Source: Cellulophaga sp. L1A9 (GTDB lineage Bacteria > Bacteroidota > Bacteroidia > Flavobacteriales > Flavobacteriaceae). From it: a stretch of DNA of 64,000 nt. The notes beneath the pieces are model-generated. The model was not told where the DNA came from. It was given only the letters and a program-made list of their open reading frames with translations, and made no database searches. The stretch spans positions 1,240,001 through 1,304,000 of the forward strand of contig NZ_CP047027.1 in NCBI RefSeq assembly GCF_009797025.1, read 5' to 3'. Every line of letters starts with the position of its first letter. Within the stretch, counting starts at the first letter, position 1. This document shows, one piece after another, positions 34,245 through 43,873 of this stretch. The translations under genes were made by a program, and so were the position numbers.

Positions 34245-37200
34245 TTATTTCTTAGGTAATTTATAAACTTGTGCCTTTCCATTATTCATTGTTGCTAACA
34301 GATAGGATTTACTTTTTAATTTTATAATATTTAAATGTCTTACAGATTTTAACCCAAATTGAAGACCTAAAACTTCACCCATTAAAATAGTATCCTCACT
34401 TTTTATCAAAGCTCCTGAAAATGAGTCAAATCTTCCATGAAATGGTTTCACTCCAAAATAATTTCCTCCAACTAGTACTTCTTCCTTCCCATCATTATCA
34501 AAATCAAAACATAAGAACGACTTCAATGGAGCAACTTGCAAAGTTTTAGGAAATGCAACAAACTCATATGTACCATTATTATTTTTTAGGTAACCAGATT
34601 GTAATTCATTCAACTCAAATAATTTTGCCTTATTTAAAGTTTTCACTTCAATAACCTCTTCAATTGTCTTACCTGCAAATGATTTGTAATCACTGAATTT
34701 TTTTCTTAATGAAACCATTTGTCCAGAAAGTTGCGCCAAATCATCTATTGGATAATATTTTCCTTTCTTTTCGATAGCAATGATTGTTTCTGTACTACCA
34801 TCAGCATCAAAATCTGAATAATACATCTTTAAAGGATACTTATTTGATGCTTTGAATTTTGAATTAGTACCCCAATTACCTAAAAGATAATCTGTATCTC
34901 CATCTTGGTCGATATCAAAAGGAATAATACATTGCCACAATCCTTTTAAATTTTCAACACCAATTTTCGCTTGTTTTAACGTTCCATTATTATTTTTAAA
35001 AAATTTTGGAGACATCCACTCACCAACTACTAAAAGATCTTTTACACCATCACTATCAAAATCTTCCCAAATTGCATCGGTTACCATACCAATATCAATA
35101 AATGTATTGTCTTGAATAACTTTGAAGACACCATTCTTATTTTCTAAGAGATAAGATGGCGGTATCTTTCCAAAATCATTAGAGGTTGCATTATTACCTA
35201 CAAAAAGGTCTATATCACCATCATTATCAAAATCATTTTCCCTTATAATTGAAGCATTTTCAAAATATTCTGGAAATGGTATTGGCTTAAAAAATGTGTC
35301 AGATTTAATATAATAACTATCTAACAAAGGTTTCATTTGATTATAAAAATCGGCCCCGCCTGAACCAAATACAACATCATTGTCTCCATCGGTATTAAAA
35401 TCTGCGATAACCACTGAAACGTCTTCTTTTATGGAATCTTTAGCTAAAGAAGGTAATTTTATTTCTGTATAGCTACTATCGTTTTGAATATAAAATTTAG
35501 GTGGGAAATATTTTGACCCACCAAATAAGATATCTTCTTTTCCATCATTATTTAGATCTCCTAATGCAACTGCAGGACCACGGTCAGAAATCTGATATGG
35601 AATTAACTTTTGTCTATTAAAATCAATGTAATTATCTTCTATATGAGTAAAGTCTACTCCAAGATTATTATGGGTTAATTCAAATATTTTTTCAGCTTTA
35701 GGCTGAAGACTTTTATAGTCAAAAGGCTTATTGTTTTCAGGTTTAATAAGCAAAGTTTGGTTCGTTACTATATTTTTTAATACTTGAAAAGTTTTATTTG
35801 GCCATACAATTTTGATTGAATCTACCACCTTACCATTACCAAATCCAAAATGTACGATTGGTTCAGAAGATGCTTGAAAACCTCTAACAGTGTACAATTC
35901 TTTATATTGTAAATCACCATTAACATACGCAAAAACCTTAGTCCCAATACCAAAATGATTCTTAGACTCGTATTGGAATTTTATTTTAAGATAGCTGGCG
36001 TTATCATTCGTTTTATTTATGTACAACATTGCTTTGTCGTTAATATTATTTGTAACAATATCAAGATCACCATCATTGTCAAAATCTCCAAAGGCAGTGG
36101 CACCTGACTTTAAAGTATCATTTACTATCCATTTTCCAGATTTATCTATAAAATCATTCTCTTTAGAGCCTTTAAAAATATAATTATGAATAGCCCCTGA
36201 AGGCATCATATCAAGTGCTTGCTGATCTACTAGCTTTGTATCACTGATTTTCTTTCTGATCTGCTCATCAGAAACAAAATTTATATAATCTAAATCATTT
36301 GGCCTCTTAGGTATCCCATTTGAAATAAACAGGTCCTGTTCTCCATCTTGATTGTAATCTGCAAAAAGAGCGCTCCAGCTCCAGTCTGTTGCAGCAACAC
36401 CATTCATTAATGCCGCTTCTACAAACACTCCATTTTTTTGATTTACTTGAAGCATATTGCGAGTAAATTGATAATGGTACCCTAAATGCTCAATACGAAG
36501 ATTTTGAGATTGAATATTATCATCTCCTAATGATGATTTTAAAACTTTTTCATCTTCGGGAAGCATATCCAAAGAGATTAAATCTGGCCAACCGTCATGG
36601 TTAATATCTGAAACATCATTACCCATAGAAAACCTAGAGGTATGTCCGAAATACTTTTTTAATCTTTCACTAAAAGTGCCATTACCGTTATTCAAATAAT
36701 AGTAATCATCTTCATGAAAATCATTACCTATATAAATGTCTGGATAGCCATCTTGATTAAAGTCTGCTATAGAAACCCCAAGACCGTAGCCATTAGGACC
36801 ACCAAAAATCCCTGCCTCTTCGCTTACATCTATAAATATACCATTATCATTTCTAAGTAATTTATCTCCGGTTTGATAATTTCTTTTATATCTTAAATTT
36901 GCTTTCCCATATGATTCTTGAGTATGAATGGCGTGATTTAATAAATACATATCCAGATCTCCATCTAGATCGTAATCAAGAAAAGCTGCAGATGAACTAT
37001 ATGAATCATAATCCAATCCATATTCCGCTGCGCGCTCTGTAAATGTTTTATCTCCATTATTTATGTATAATTCATTGTGACCGTTGAAACCATTTATCCC
37101 TACAACTGCACATACATAAATATCTAATAAACCATCTCCATTTACATCTCCCATTACTGACCCAGTATTCCAAGTACTATTGCCAGAAACTCCTGCTTGC

Positions 37201-37496
37201 TCCGATATGTTTTCAAATTTAAGACCTCCTTTATTCAAGTAAAGTTGATTCTTAACTTGATTTCCTGAGAAAAATATATCTGGCAACTCATCATTATTGA
37301 TATCACCAACAGCGACTCCTCCTCCATTGTAGAAATATAAATAGTCTAAAATATTTTGATCATTCTTTTCTAAAAGTATATTTTCAAATAAAACACCAGT
37401 ATCCTCAGCTGTAGGATTTTCAAATAATTCTCTACCCTCACGACCACAACTGATTAGGAAAAAAAAACAAATTAATAGTACTAGATAATTATTCAT
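34245..37496 (-). CDS. CRTAC1-like FG-GAP/VCBS and ASPIC-UnbV lipoprotein 1
   Basis: A 1083-residue lipoprotein (lipobox FLISC, Cys17). It contains two long blocks of FG-GAP/VCBS propeller repeats with Ca-binding loops such as DINNDELPDIF, DVNGDGLLDIY and DYDLDGDLDMY. These are separated by an ASPIC/UnbV domain at about 505-580 (GIGTKVFAYVNGD, TVRGFQASSEPIVHFGFG, IKIVWPN). It is probably exposed at the cell surface; large proteins of this class often accompany SusCD systems and PAP2/haloperoxidase proteins in Bacteroidota. Its function is unknown. It overlaps its upstream paralogue by 8 bp, and the next gene begins 10 bp after its stop. Confidence 0.85.
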   Translation of the reverse strand: MNNYLVLLICFFFLISCGREGRELFENPTAEDTGVLFENILLEKNDQNILDYLYFYNGGGVAVGDINNDELPDIFFSGNQVKNQLYLNKGGLKFENISEQAGVSGNSTWNTGSVMGDVNGDGLLDIYVCAVVGINGFNGHNELYINNGDKTFTERAAEYGLDYDSYSSSAAFLDYDLDGDLDMYLLNHAIHTQESYGKANLRYKRNYQTGDKLLRNDNGIFIDVSEEAGIFGGPNGYGLGVSIADFNQDGYPDIYIGNDFHEDDYYYLNNGNGTFSERLKKYFGHTSRFSMGNDVSDINHDGWPDLISLDMLPEDEKVLKSSLGDDNIQSQNLRIEHLGYHYQFTRNMLQVNQKNGVFVEAALMNGVAATDWSWSALFADYNQDGEQDLFISNGIPKRPNDLDYINFVSDEQIRKKISDTKLVDQQALDMMPSGAIHNYIFKGSKENDFIDKSGKWIVNDTLKSGATAFGDFDNDGDLDIVTNNINDKAMLYINKTNDNASYLKIKFQYESKNHFGIGTKVFAYVNGDLQYKELYTVRGFQASSEPIVHFGFGNGKVVDSIKIVWPNKTFQVLKNIVTNQTLLIKPENNKPFDYKSLQPKAEKIFELTHNNLGVDFTHIEDNYIDFNRQKLIPYQISDRGPAVALGDLNNDGKEDILFGGSKYFPPKFYIQNDSSYTEIKLPSLAKDSIKEDVSVVIADFNTDGDNDVVFGSGGADFYNQMKPLLDSYYIKSDTFFKPIPFPEYFENASIIRENDFDNDGDIDLFVGNNATSNDFGKIPPSYLLENKNGVFKVIQDNTFIDIGMVTDAIWEDFDSDGVKDLLVVGEWMSPKFFKNNNGTLKQAKIGVENLKGLWQCIIPFDIDQDGDTDYLLGNWGTNSKFKASNKYPLKMYYSDFDADGSTETIIAIEKKGKYYPIDDLAQLSGQMVSLRKKFSDYKSFAGKTIEEVIEVKTLNKAKLFELNELQSGYLKNNNGTYEFVAFPKTLQVAPLKSFLCFDFDNDGKEEVLVGGNYFGVKPFHGRFDSFSGALIKSEDTILMGEVLGLQFGLKSVRHLNIIKLKSKSYLLATMNNGKAQVYKLPKK

Positions 37497-40400
37497 TTAA
37501 TTTATAAATCTTGGGTTTATTATTATTTATGGCAGCTATTAAATAGTATTTCCCAGCGCTACTTTTAAATTTTTGCAAATGCTTAATCTCATCTTTTATA
37601 AAAAAACCAGAAGTCTCATAGTCTTGCCACGAAAAATTAAGTTTACCATCTCCTAGTAATACATTACCATAACTAGCATCTAATCTAGAATACTGAGGTT
37701 TAAATTCAAAATTATTGCCTCCCATAACAAGATCAAGATTGCCATCATTATTTACATCAATACAACTAATTCCGCATATACATGATAATTGAACTCTGCT
37801 AGGTAAAACTTTGATTGTAAATTTACCTCCTCCTTCGTTTATGGCAATCAACGATTCCATTGTATTTGCCGTTTTTACAATAGTATTGTCAAATACATCT
37901 TTAGGGAAAATTTCTTCTACCGTTCTTTTTGCATAATCGGATGCTTTTAGATTTTGCTTTTTTAAAGACACAATTTGGGCGGTTAATTCTCTTTTCTGGT
38001 GAAGTGGATAATCCTTTCCGTTAAAGCTTTGAGACGTTATTTGTTCTATACTTCCATTATTATCAAAATCATTAATCCAAAGTTTCATTGGGGCTGATTC
38101 TGTTGCCTTATAAGGAACGTTACTCCCTTGATTACCCAAAATAAGGTCAAAATCTCCATCATTATCTAAATCAGCAGAAGCAACAGTGCCCCACCAGCCT
38201 TTAAGATTATCAAGATTAGACACAAGTTTTGACAATCTTCGTCCAGAGTTTTTATAAAGATTTGGTGTTCCCCATTCTGAGACCGTCACTAAATCTTTCT
38301 TTAAATCACCATCTACATCTATCCAAATAGCATCTGTAATCATTCCTGCATTCTTAAGATCGTATGCCAATTTCTCTGTAGAATTTATAAACTTTCCGTT
38401 TCCTAAATTTTCTAAAAATAAATGATTAGGGTTAATTCCATATACCCCGACAACGCTTCTGGAACCAACAAAAACATCTACATCGCCATCATTATCAAAA
38501 TCATATGGTGCTATAACAGAAATATTCTTAAAGCTTGAAGGGAGATTTTCATTTGATTTTGTGAATTTTCCCTTGCCATCATTTAAATATATTCGAGGTC
38601 TATAGGTATTCTCTTCGGTTATTTGATTACCTCCATTTCCTACCATCAAATCTAAATCTCCATCATTATCTGCATCAAAGAATGCCGCAGCAGTATCTTC
38701 TAACCTAGAATCTGCTTCAAATTCATTTTGACCAGATTTCATTAATTCTCCATCACCCCTATGAACGTATAAAACGGCAGGAGTATCTTTTGCTCCCCCA
38801 ATAAAAATATCTTCATTGCCATCACCATTAACATCACCTACTGCCATTGCTGGGCCTTCCTGCGACAGCATTTTAGCGATGAGCCCTTCGTTATCAAAAT
38901 CTTGATAATTATTTTCTTTGTGAGTGACTAATTCCTTTTCACTCAATTCTTGCAATAGAGTGTGTTTTAATTTCTTCTCTGGAATTTTATAGGTAAATAT
39001 TGCATCTGTATGTTTTAAGGTAATTGTTTGATTTGATGAAATATTTGTAAGTTTTTCAATTTTATCATCTGGCCAAAGTACTTCCAATGAATCAATAACT
39101 TTAGTCGCTCCTAAACCAATTGCCATTGTATAATCCATGGAAGATTGAAAACCCCGTGAAGGCATTTCATCCTGTAAAATTATGTTCCCTTCATAAAACA
39201 ATTTAACACGAGCTCCGATAGCAAATTTATTTTTATCTGCTCCTATCAGCTGTATTCTTATGTAATTATTATCCGCAAGTTCATTAGATTTATTTTTATA
39301 AACAAATGCTTGCATGTTTACATTGTTTACAACGAGATCTAAATCTCCATCGTTATCTAAATCTCCATAAGCGGCTCCATTAGAAAGACTTGGAATTTCT
39401 AAACCCCAATCTTTTGATGCATTTCTGAAGGTAATATCACCATTATTTTTATAAGCATAATTACTTTGTGGTTTTATTGGCATTTTGCTTATTATGGAGT
39501 CAATAGACTCCTTCTTACCCGTTAATGCCATTTTTTGAATAATTTCATTAGCTAAAAAATCAACAAAATCTAAGTCGGTTAAATCATGATTTACACCATT
39601 GGTAATGTAAATATCTCGTAACCCATCATTATCCATATCAAATAAGAGCCCAGCCCAACTCCAATCTGTTTTAGCTACCCCACTATGAAAAGCAACTTCT
39701 GAAAATGAACCATTTCCATTGTTCAATTGTAAAGTATTTTGAATATATTGTTGATAAAAATCTTTACTTTGTTTTAATTTAAAAATATTATATCCTTCAA
39801 ATTCCATTACAGATTTTACTCTCTCATCTCCTTCAGGTAGCATATCTGTAATAAAAATATCATTTAAACCATCATTATTAATATCCGCGATATCAACCCC
39901 CATAGCAGACAAACATAAGTGGGCAGTCCAGCTTTTAATATCTTCTGTAAAGGTACCGTCCTGATTATTAATGTATAAGTAGTCTCTTTCGTAAAAATCA
40001 TTCGAAACGTATATATCCGGATATAAATCATTATTAACATCACTTACCATAACTCCGAGACCAAAACCAATTAAACTTCCATAAATACCAGCTTCCTCAC
40101 TGACATCAACAAATTTGCCTTCGTCATTTCTCAATAACATATCACCTACACCCCTAAAGATATCAGGCACACCATCCCAATCTTGAGCTCTAACATCTCT
40201 TTGCTCAGCATATCCTAAACTACTTACAGGGATATTACTATTATTTAAAATATAAGCATCTAAATCTCCATCTTTATCATAGTCAAAAAAAGAAGCATGA
40301 GTTGAAAAACCTGTTTTTGCTAAATTATAAATGGATGCTTGTTCTGTAAAAGTTAAATCCCCATTATTAATATAGAGGTCATTATCATGATTATTACCTT

Positions 40401-40848
40401 CCATATTACCCGCATTACTAACATAAATATCTAATAAACCATCGTTATTAATATCGGCCATTACTACGCCTGTAGACCAAGGTTTATTTCCTTCTACCCC
40501 TGCTGATTCTGAAATATCCTCAAACTTAAAGTCACCTTTATTGATGTAAAGCTTGTTTTTCTCCATATTCGCTGTTAAGTAAATATCTGGAAGCCCATCA
40601 TTATTTACATCACCAATAGCCACACCACCGCCATTATAAAAATTACGGTATTTAAATATGTTAAAATTTTTTTGATTTTCTACTTTGTTAATGAAATCTA
40701 TTCCTGTTTCACTAGGCGCTAACATTGAAAACAAGGTGTCTATATCTTCAGTTTCCTTAGGCTGCTCTTTTTCTTTTTCGTTGCAAGAAATTAAAAAAAC
40801 AAAACTAATGAGTAGAAATGGTGCTCTTCTTAAGGTTTTAAATTTCAT
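37489..40848 (-). CDS. CRTAC1-like FG-GAP/VCBS and ASPIC-UnbV lipoprotein 2
   Basis: An 1119-residue paralogue of the downstream gene with the same layout: lipobox FLISC (Cys22), N-terminal FG-GAP block (DVNNDGLPDIYLTANME, DYDKDGDLDAYIL), an ASPIC/UnbV domain at about 545-615 (AIGARVKLFYEGNI, SRGFQSSMDYTMAIGLGA, VLWPDD) and a second FG-GAP block. The tandem arrangement with an 8-bp overlap points to duplication and joint translation. The 272 bp upstream (40849-41120) separate it from the symporter gene on the same strand; no exact TAnnTTTG promoter box was found there. Confidence 0.85.
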   Translation of the reverse strand: MKFKTLRRAPFLLISFVFLISCNEKEKEQPKETEDIDTLFSMLAPSETGIDFINKVENQKNFNIFKYRNFYNGGGVAIGDVNNDGLPDIYLTANMEKNKLYINKGDFKFEDISESAGVEGNKPWSTGVVMADINNDGLLDIYVSNAGNMEGNNHDNDLYINNGDLTFTEQASIYNLAKTGFSTHASFFDYDKDGDLDAYILNNSNIPVSSLGYAEQRDVRAQDWDGVPDIFRGVGDMLLRNDEGKFVDVSEEAGIYGSLIGFGLGVMVSDVNNDLYPDIYVSNDFYERDYLYINNQDGTFTEDIKSWTAHLCLSAMGVDIADINNDGLNDIFITDMLPEGDERVKSVMEFEGYNIFKLKQSKDFYQQYIQNTLQLNNGNGSFSEVAFHSGVAKTDWSWAGLLFDMDNDGLRDIYITNGVNHDLTDLDFVDFLANEIIQKMALTGKKESIDSIISKMPIKPQSNYAYKNNGDITFRNASKDWGLEIPSLSNGAAYGDLDNDGDLDLVVNNVNMQAFVYKNKSNELADNNYIRIQLIGADKNKFAIGARVKLFYEGNIILQDEMPSRGFQSSMDYTMAIGLGATKVIDSLEVLWPDDKIEKLTNISSNQTITLKHTDAIFTYKIPEKKLKHTLLQELSEKELVTHKENNYQDFDNEGLIAKMLSQEGPAMAVGDVNGDGNEDIFIGGAKDTPAVLYVHRGDGELMKSGQNEFEADSRLEDTAAAFFDADNDGDLDLMVGNGGNQITEENTYRPRIYLNDGKGKFTKSNENLPSSFKNISVIAPYDFDNDGDVDVFVGSRSVVGVYGINPNHLFLENLGNGKFINSTEKLAYDLKNAGMITDAIWIDVDGDLKKDLVTVSEWGTPNLYKNSGRRLSKLVSNLDNLKGWWGTVASADLDNDGDFDLILGNQGSNVPYKATESAPMKLWINDFDNNGSIEQITSQSFNGKDYPLHQKRELTAQIVSLKKQNLKASDYAKRTVEEIFPKDVFDNTIVKTANTMESLIAINEGGGKFTIKVLPSRVQLSCICGISCIDVNNDGNLDLVMGGNNFEFKPQYSRLDASYGNVLLGDGKLNFSWQDYETSGFFIKDEIKHLQKFKSSAGKYYLIAAINNNKPKIYKLNE

Positions 40849-41120
40849 AAGGATATTAGGTTCAAAATCTCAAATTAACTGTACAAACATTTTTCGAATC
40901 GATTAATAAAAAAAATAACTAACTGAATGCGAAGTGTTTAAATAGCATATTATGCAATATAACAAACTAAAATTATAGACACCGGAAAGTATTTCAATTA
41001 ATTTACAGGTTGTTATCTCTACTAATGCTTTTTTACTTCAAAACCCTCTAATCATTTAGAAAAGAAGGTATTGAAGAGCAAAATATATCCAAAAAATGCT
41101 TTTAAAGCTTTATCTGTTTC

Positions 41121-42773
41121 CTACTTCGCAAAGTAGACATAAATAGCAATTACAATAACACATATTGCCAATCCTACTTGATTTACATATTTATAAGGTG
41201 TAATAGAAACCTGATTAGTATATTCTAATACAAATGGTTCTTTTCTTGGATAGAAATATCCAATAACCAGCATAATAATTATATTCAACACAAACAAAAT
41301 TGCCATATTATGCAAGAAATGAGGATAGGCTCCTGCTTCTATAAGTCTAAGTGCATCCACATCCGTAATTCCTGCTACTTCCGCTTTATCTAGAGCTGCT
41401 TTTACCATACTTGGCCCAACAACAAATTCACTAATAATGTATAATACTGAACCAGAAACAATACCAATCTTTGCAGCAATTGCAGGCACCCTTTTTGTAA
41501 GATAACCCACAACGATAATAGTAAATATTGGAATACTATAAATTCCGTTTATTTTCTGTAAATAATTAAATAAACTATCGGCATTAGCAATTAAAGGCGC
41601 TATAAACATTGCTGCTAATGCCAAACAAATCCCAAATATTTTACCATATTTTACAACAATATTTTCTGGTGCATCTGGATTAATGTGTTGCTTGTAAATA
41701 TCAATTCCAAAAAGTGTCACAGAACTGTTTAAAACACTATTAAAAGAACTTAATATTGCTCCAAACAAAACAGCAGCAAAGAAACCTACTAAAGGTTTTG
41801 GTAGTACTGCTCGCACTAATTCTGGATATGCCATATCACTAGACGCTAATCCATTATCAAAATAGTGGTACGCTATCATACCTGGTAAGACCAAAATTAA
41901 CGGACCCAATATTTTTAAAAATGAGGCTAATAGTAATCCTTTTTGACCTTCCGCAAGATTTTTGGCACCTAGCGCTCGTTGTATAATTTGTTGATTGGTT
42001 CCCCAATAAAATAATTGCACCAACATCATCCCTGTGAAGATTGTTGAAAAAGGAACTTCTTGCCCAGCATTTCCTGTAGAATCAAAACGTGCTGGATCTG
42101 AAGATATTAAAATATCTAATCCTCCTAACACACTACCGTCACCGATAGCCATTAATCCAAAAATAGGAATTAACATTCCCCCTATCAATAACCCAATCGC
42201 ATTTATAGAATCTGAAACTACAACTGCTTTTAACCCGCCGAAAACAGCATAAACAGAACCAATTATTCCTATCCCCCAAATACACAGTACAAGGGCTGTT
42301 TTATCTGAAACACCTAAAAGCGTAGGTATATCAAACATACCACTAATCGCTACAGAACCGGAATAAAGGATAACGGGTAATAGAACTACAACGTAACCCG
42401 TTAAAAATAAGCCTGAGGTTATTGTTTTTGTTGTGGTATCAAATCGTTTTGCTAAAAACCCTGGTATAGTAGTTAATCCCCCTTTTAAATATCTAGGCAA
42501 TAAAAAAATTGCAGTTATGACAATGGCTATTGCAGCTAATGTTTCCCAGGCCATAACAGATAATCCGTCTTTGTAAGCACTACCATTTAATCCTACAATC
42601 TGTTCTGTAGATAAATTAGTTAGTAATAAAGACCCTGCAATTACTCCTGCCGTTAAACTCCTTCCTCCCAAAAAATAACCATCAGATGATGATTCATCTG
42701 TCTTCCGCGTAGCAAAGTAAGATATGATAGCCACAAGTGCTGTAAACCCTACAAATGAAATAATTCCCAACAT
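41121..42773 (-). CDS. Sodium:solute symporter (SSS) family transporter, SGLT-like
   Basis: A 550-residue inner-membrane transporter with about 14 hydrophobic helices. DGYFLGGRSLTAGVIAGSLL near residue 32 and LLTNLSTEQIVGLNGSAYKD near residue 50 are SSS-family TM1/TM2 signatures and match SGLT-type sugar carriers. LFYWGTNQQIIQRALGAKN near 255 is the conserved core of the family. It should couple Na+ entry to import of a sugar or related solute. No other inner-membrane transporter is seen near the glucan locus, so it might serve that system, but it is 14 kb from GH65 and the substrate is not determined. Confidence 0.88.
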   Translation of the reverse strand: MLGIISFVGFTALVAIISYFATRKTDESSSDGYFLGGRSLTAGVIAGSLLLTNLSTEQIVGLNGSAYKDGLSVMAWETLAAIAIVITAIFLLPRYLKGGLTTIPGFLAKRFDTTTKTITSGLFLTGYVVVLLPVILYSGSVAISGMFDIPTLLGVSDKTALVLCIWGIGIIGSVYAVFGGLKAVVVSDSINAIGLLIGGMLIPIFGLMAIGDGSVLGGLDILISSDPARFDSTGNAGQEVPFSTIFTGMMLVQLFYWGTNQQIIQRALGAKNLAEGQKGLLLASFLKILGPLILVLPGMIAYHYFDNGLASSDMAYPELVRAVLPKPLVGFFAAVLFGAILSSFNSVLNSSVTLFGIDIYKQHINPDAPENIVVKYGKIFGICLALAAMFIAPLIANADSLFNYLQKINGIYSIPIFTIIVVGYLTKRVPAIAAKIGIVSGSVLYIISEFVVGPSMVKAALDKAEVAGITDVDALRLIEAGAYPHFLHNMAILFVLNIIIMLVIGYFYPRKEPFVLEYTNQVSITPYKYVNQVGLAICVIVIAIYVYFAK

Positions 42774-42995
42774 TTTTATTAAGTTTGATTATAATTGATA
42801 AATATATTGGAATTATTACAAATAATTGAATTTAGTAAGGGCTAAATCTTTTAATTCATTAACCATTTACGAATTCGATACAACTACAACGTTTTCTTAA
42901 GTCAAAAATTCAATTTAACAGGATTTTCACCATTTTATAAAAGCTATTTCGTTGCTTTGCATAATCTAGGTATATAATTTTTTAATACGTAAAAA

Positions 42996-43852
42996 ATGAA
43001 ACTTTTATCTTTCTTATATATTACCATCTTTTTGATTGGTTGTTCAAATTATGGACAATTAACTTTTGTTACTAAGCTACCTAAAGCCGTTAAAGAAAAT
43101 TCGGGCATTGCATATTACAGTAATGAAAAAGCTTGGTTTATTGAAGATCACGGGAATGATGATGTTATATATCAAATTGATTTTAAGGGTAAACTTTTAA
43201 AAGAGCTCCGAGTAAAAAATGCTAAAAATCATGATTGGGAAGATTTAACTCACTCAAGATAAAAAAGGAAATCTCTACATTGGCGACATAGGCAACAATA
43301 ATAATGATCGAAAAAATCTGGTTATTTACAAAGTCCCAAATCCAGAAATAGAGCCTGGTGATAAAATAGACGCTCAAAAAATTGAATTTTATTATCCTGA
43401 ACAAAAAGCATTTCCTCCTGAAAACAACAATTTAGTGTATGATTCAGAAGCCTTGTTTCATTTTAACACTTCACTTTACATCATCACAAAAAATAGAACT
43501 AAACCGTTTTAACGGAAGAACATTTATTTATAAAATTCCAGATACCCCAGGAAAATACGCTGCGGAATTAGTAGGCGAATTTACACCTTGTGATACCGCT
43601 AGGGTTTGCCAAGTTACCTCAGCAACAATTTCTCCTGATGGGAAAAAATTAGTGATTTTAGGATATGGCTTTTTATGGATTTATTCCGATTTTAAAGGTG
43701 ATGACTTTATTAAGGGTACGTTAAAAACTATAGATTTAGGTGCTACTACCCAAATAGAATCTGTATGCTTTAAAGATGACAACACCTTATTAATTTCTGA
43801 TGAGGAACGTGCTAAAACAGGTCAAAATCTTTATTCCTATTCCTTAAAATAA
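42996..43852 (+). pseudogene. Frameshifted lipoprotein gene (beta-propeller-like), two insertions
   Basis: The reading starts MKLLSFLYITIFLIGC (lipobox at Cys16) and runs to HDWEDLT, then hits TAA at 43260. A direct duplication ACTC-ACTC (43248-43255) shifts the frame; removing one copy restores WEDLTQDKKGNLYIGDIGN. The second segment ends at TAA 43510-43512, where a T4 run (43507-43510) again shifts the frame; with three T it continues KPFNGRTFIYKIPD to a stop at 43850-43852. The repaired protein is about 284 residues. Repeated segments such as NSGIAYY, GNLYIGDIGN and DSEALFHF suggest a propeller-type lipoprotein. The two breaks could be real mutations or sequencing errors. Confidence 0.8.
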
Positions 43853-43873
43853 GGGATATGCCTTAAAGAAATT

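Noticed and set aside
34245..40848. DNA tandem repeats in the two giant lipoprotein genes
   Set aside because: The repetition is at protein level (FG-GAP/Ca-binding motifs) with diverged DNA; not a nucleotide repeat array.
42880..42900. AACGTTTTC near the symporter gene as a second LacI operator
   Set aside because: Only one half-site matches; the left half does not form the palindrome.
43240..43512. Programmed ribosomal frameshifting in the lipoprotein pseudogene
   Set aside because: The first shift is a 4-bp tandem duplication and the second a T insertion; neither has a slippery heptamer or a downstream pseudoknot.
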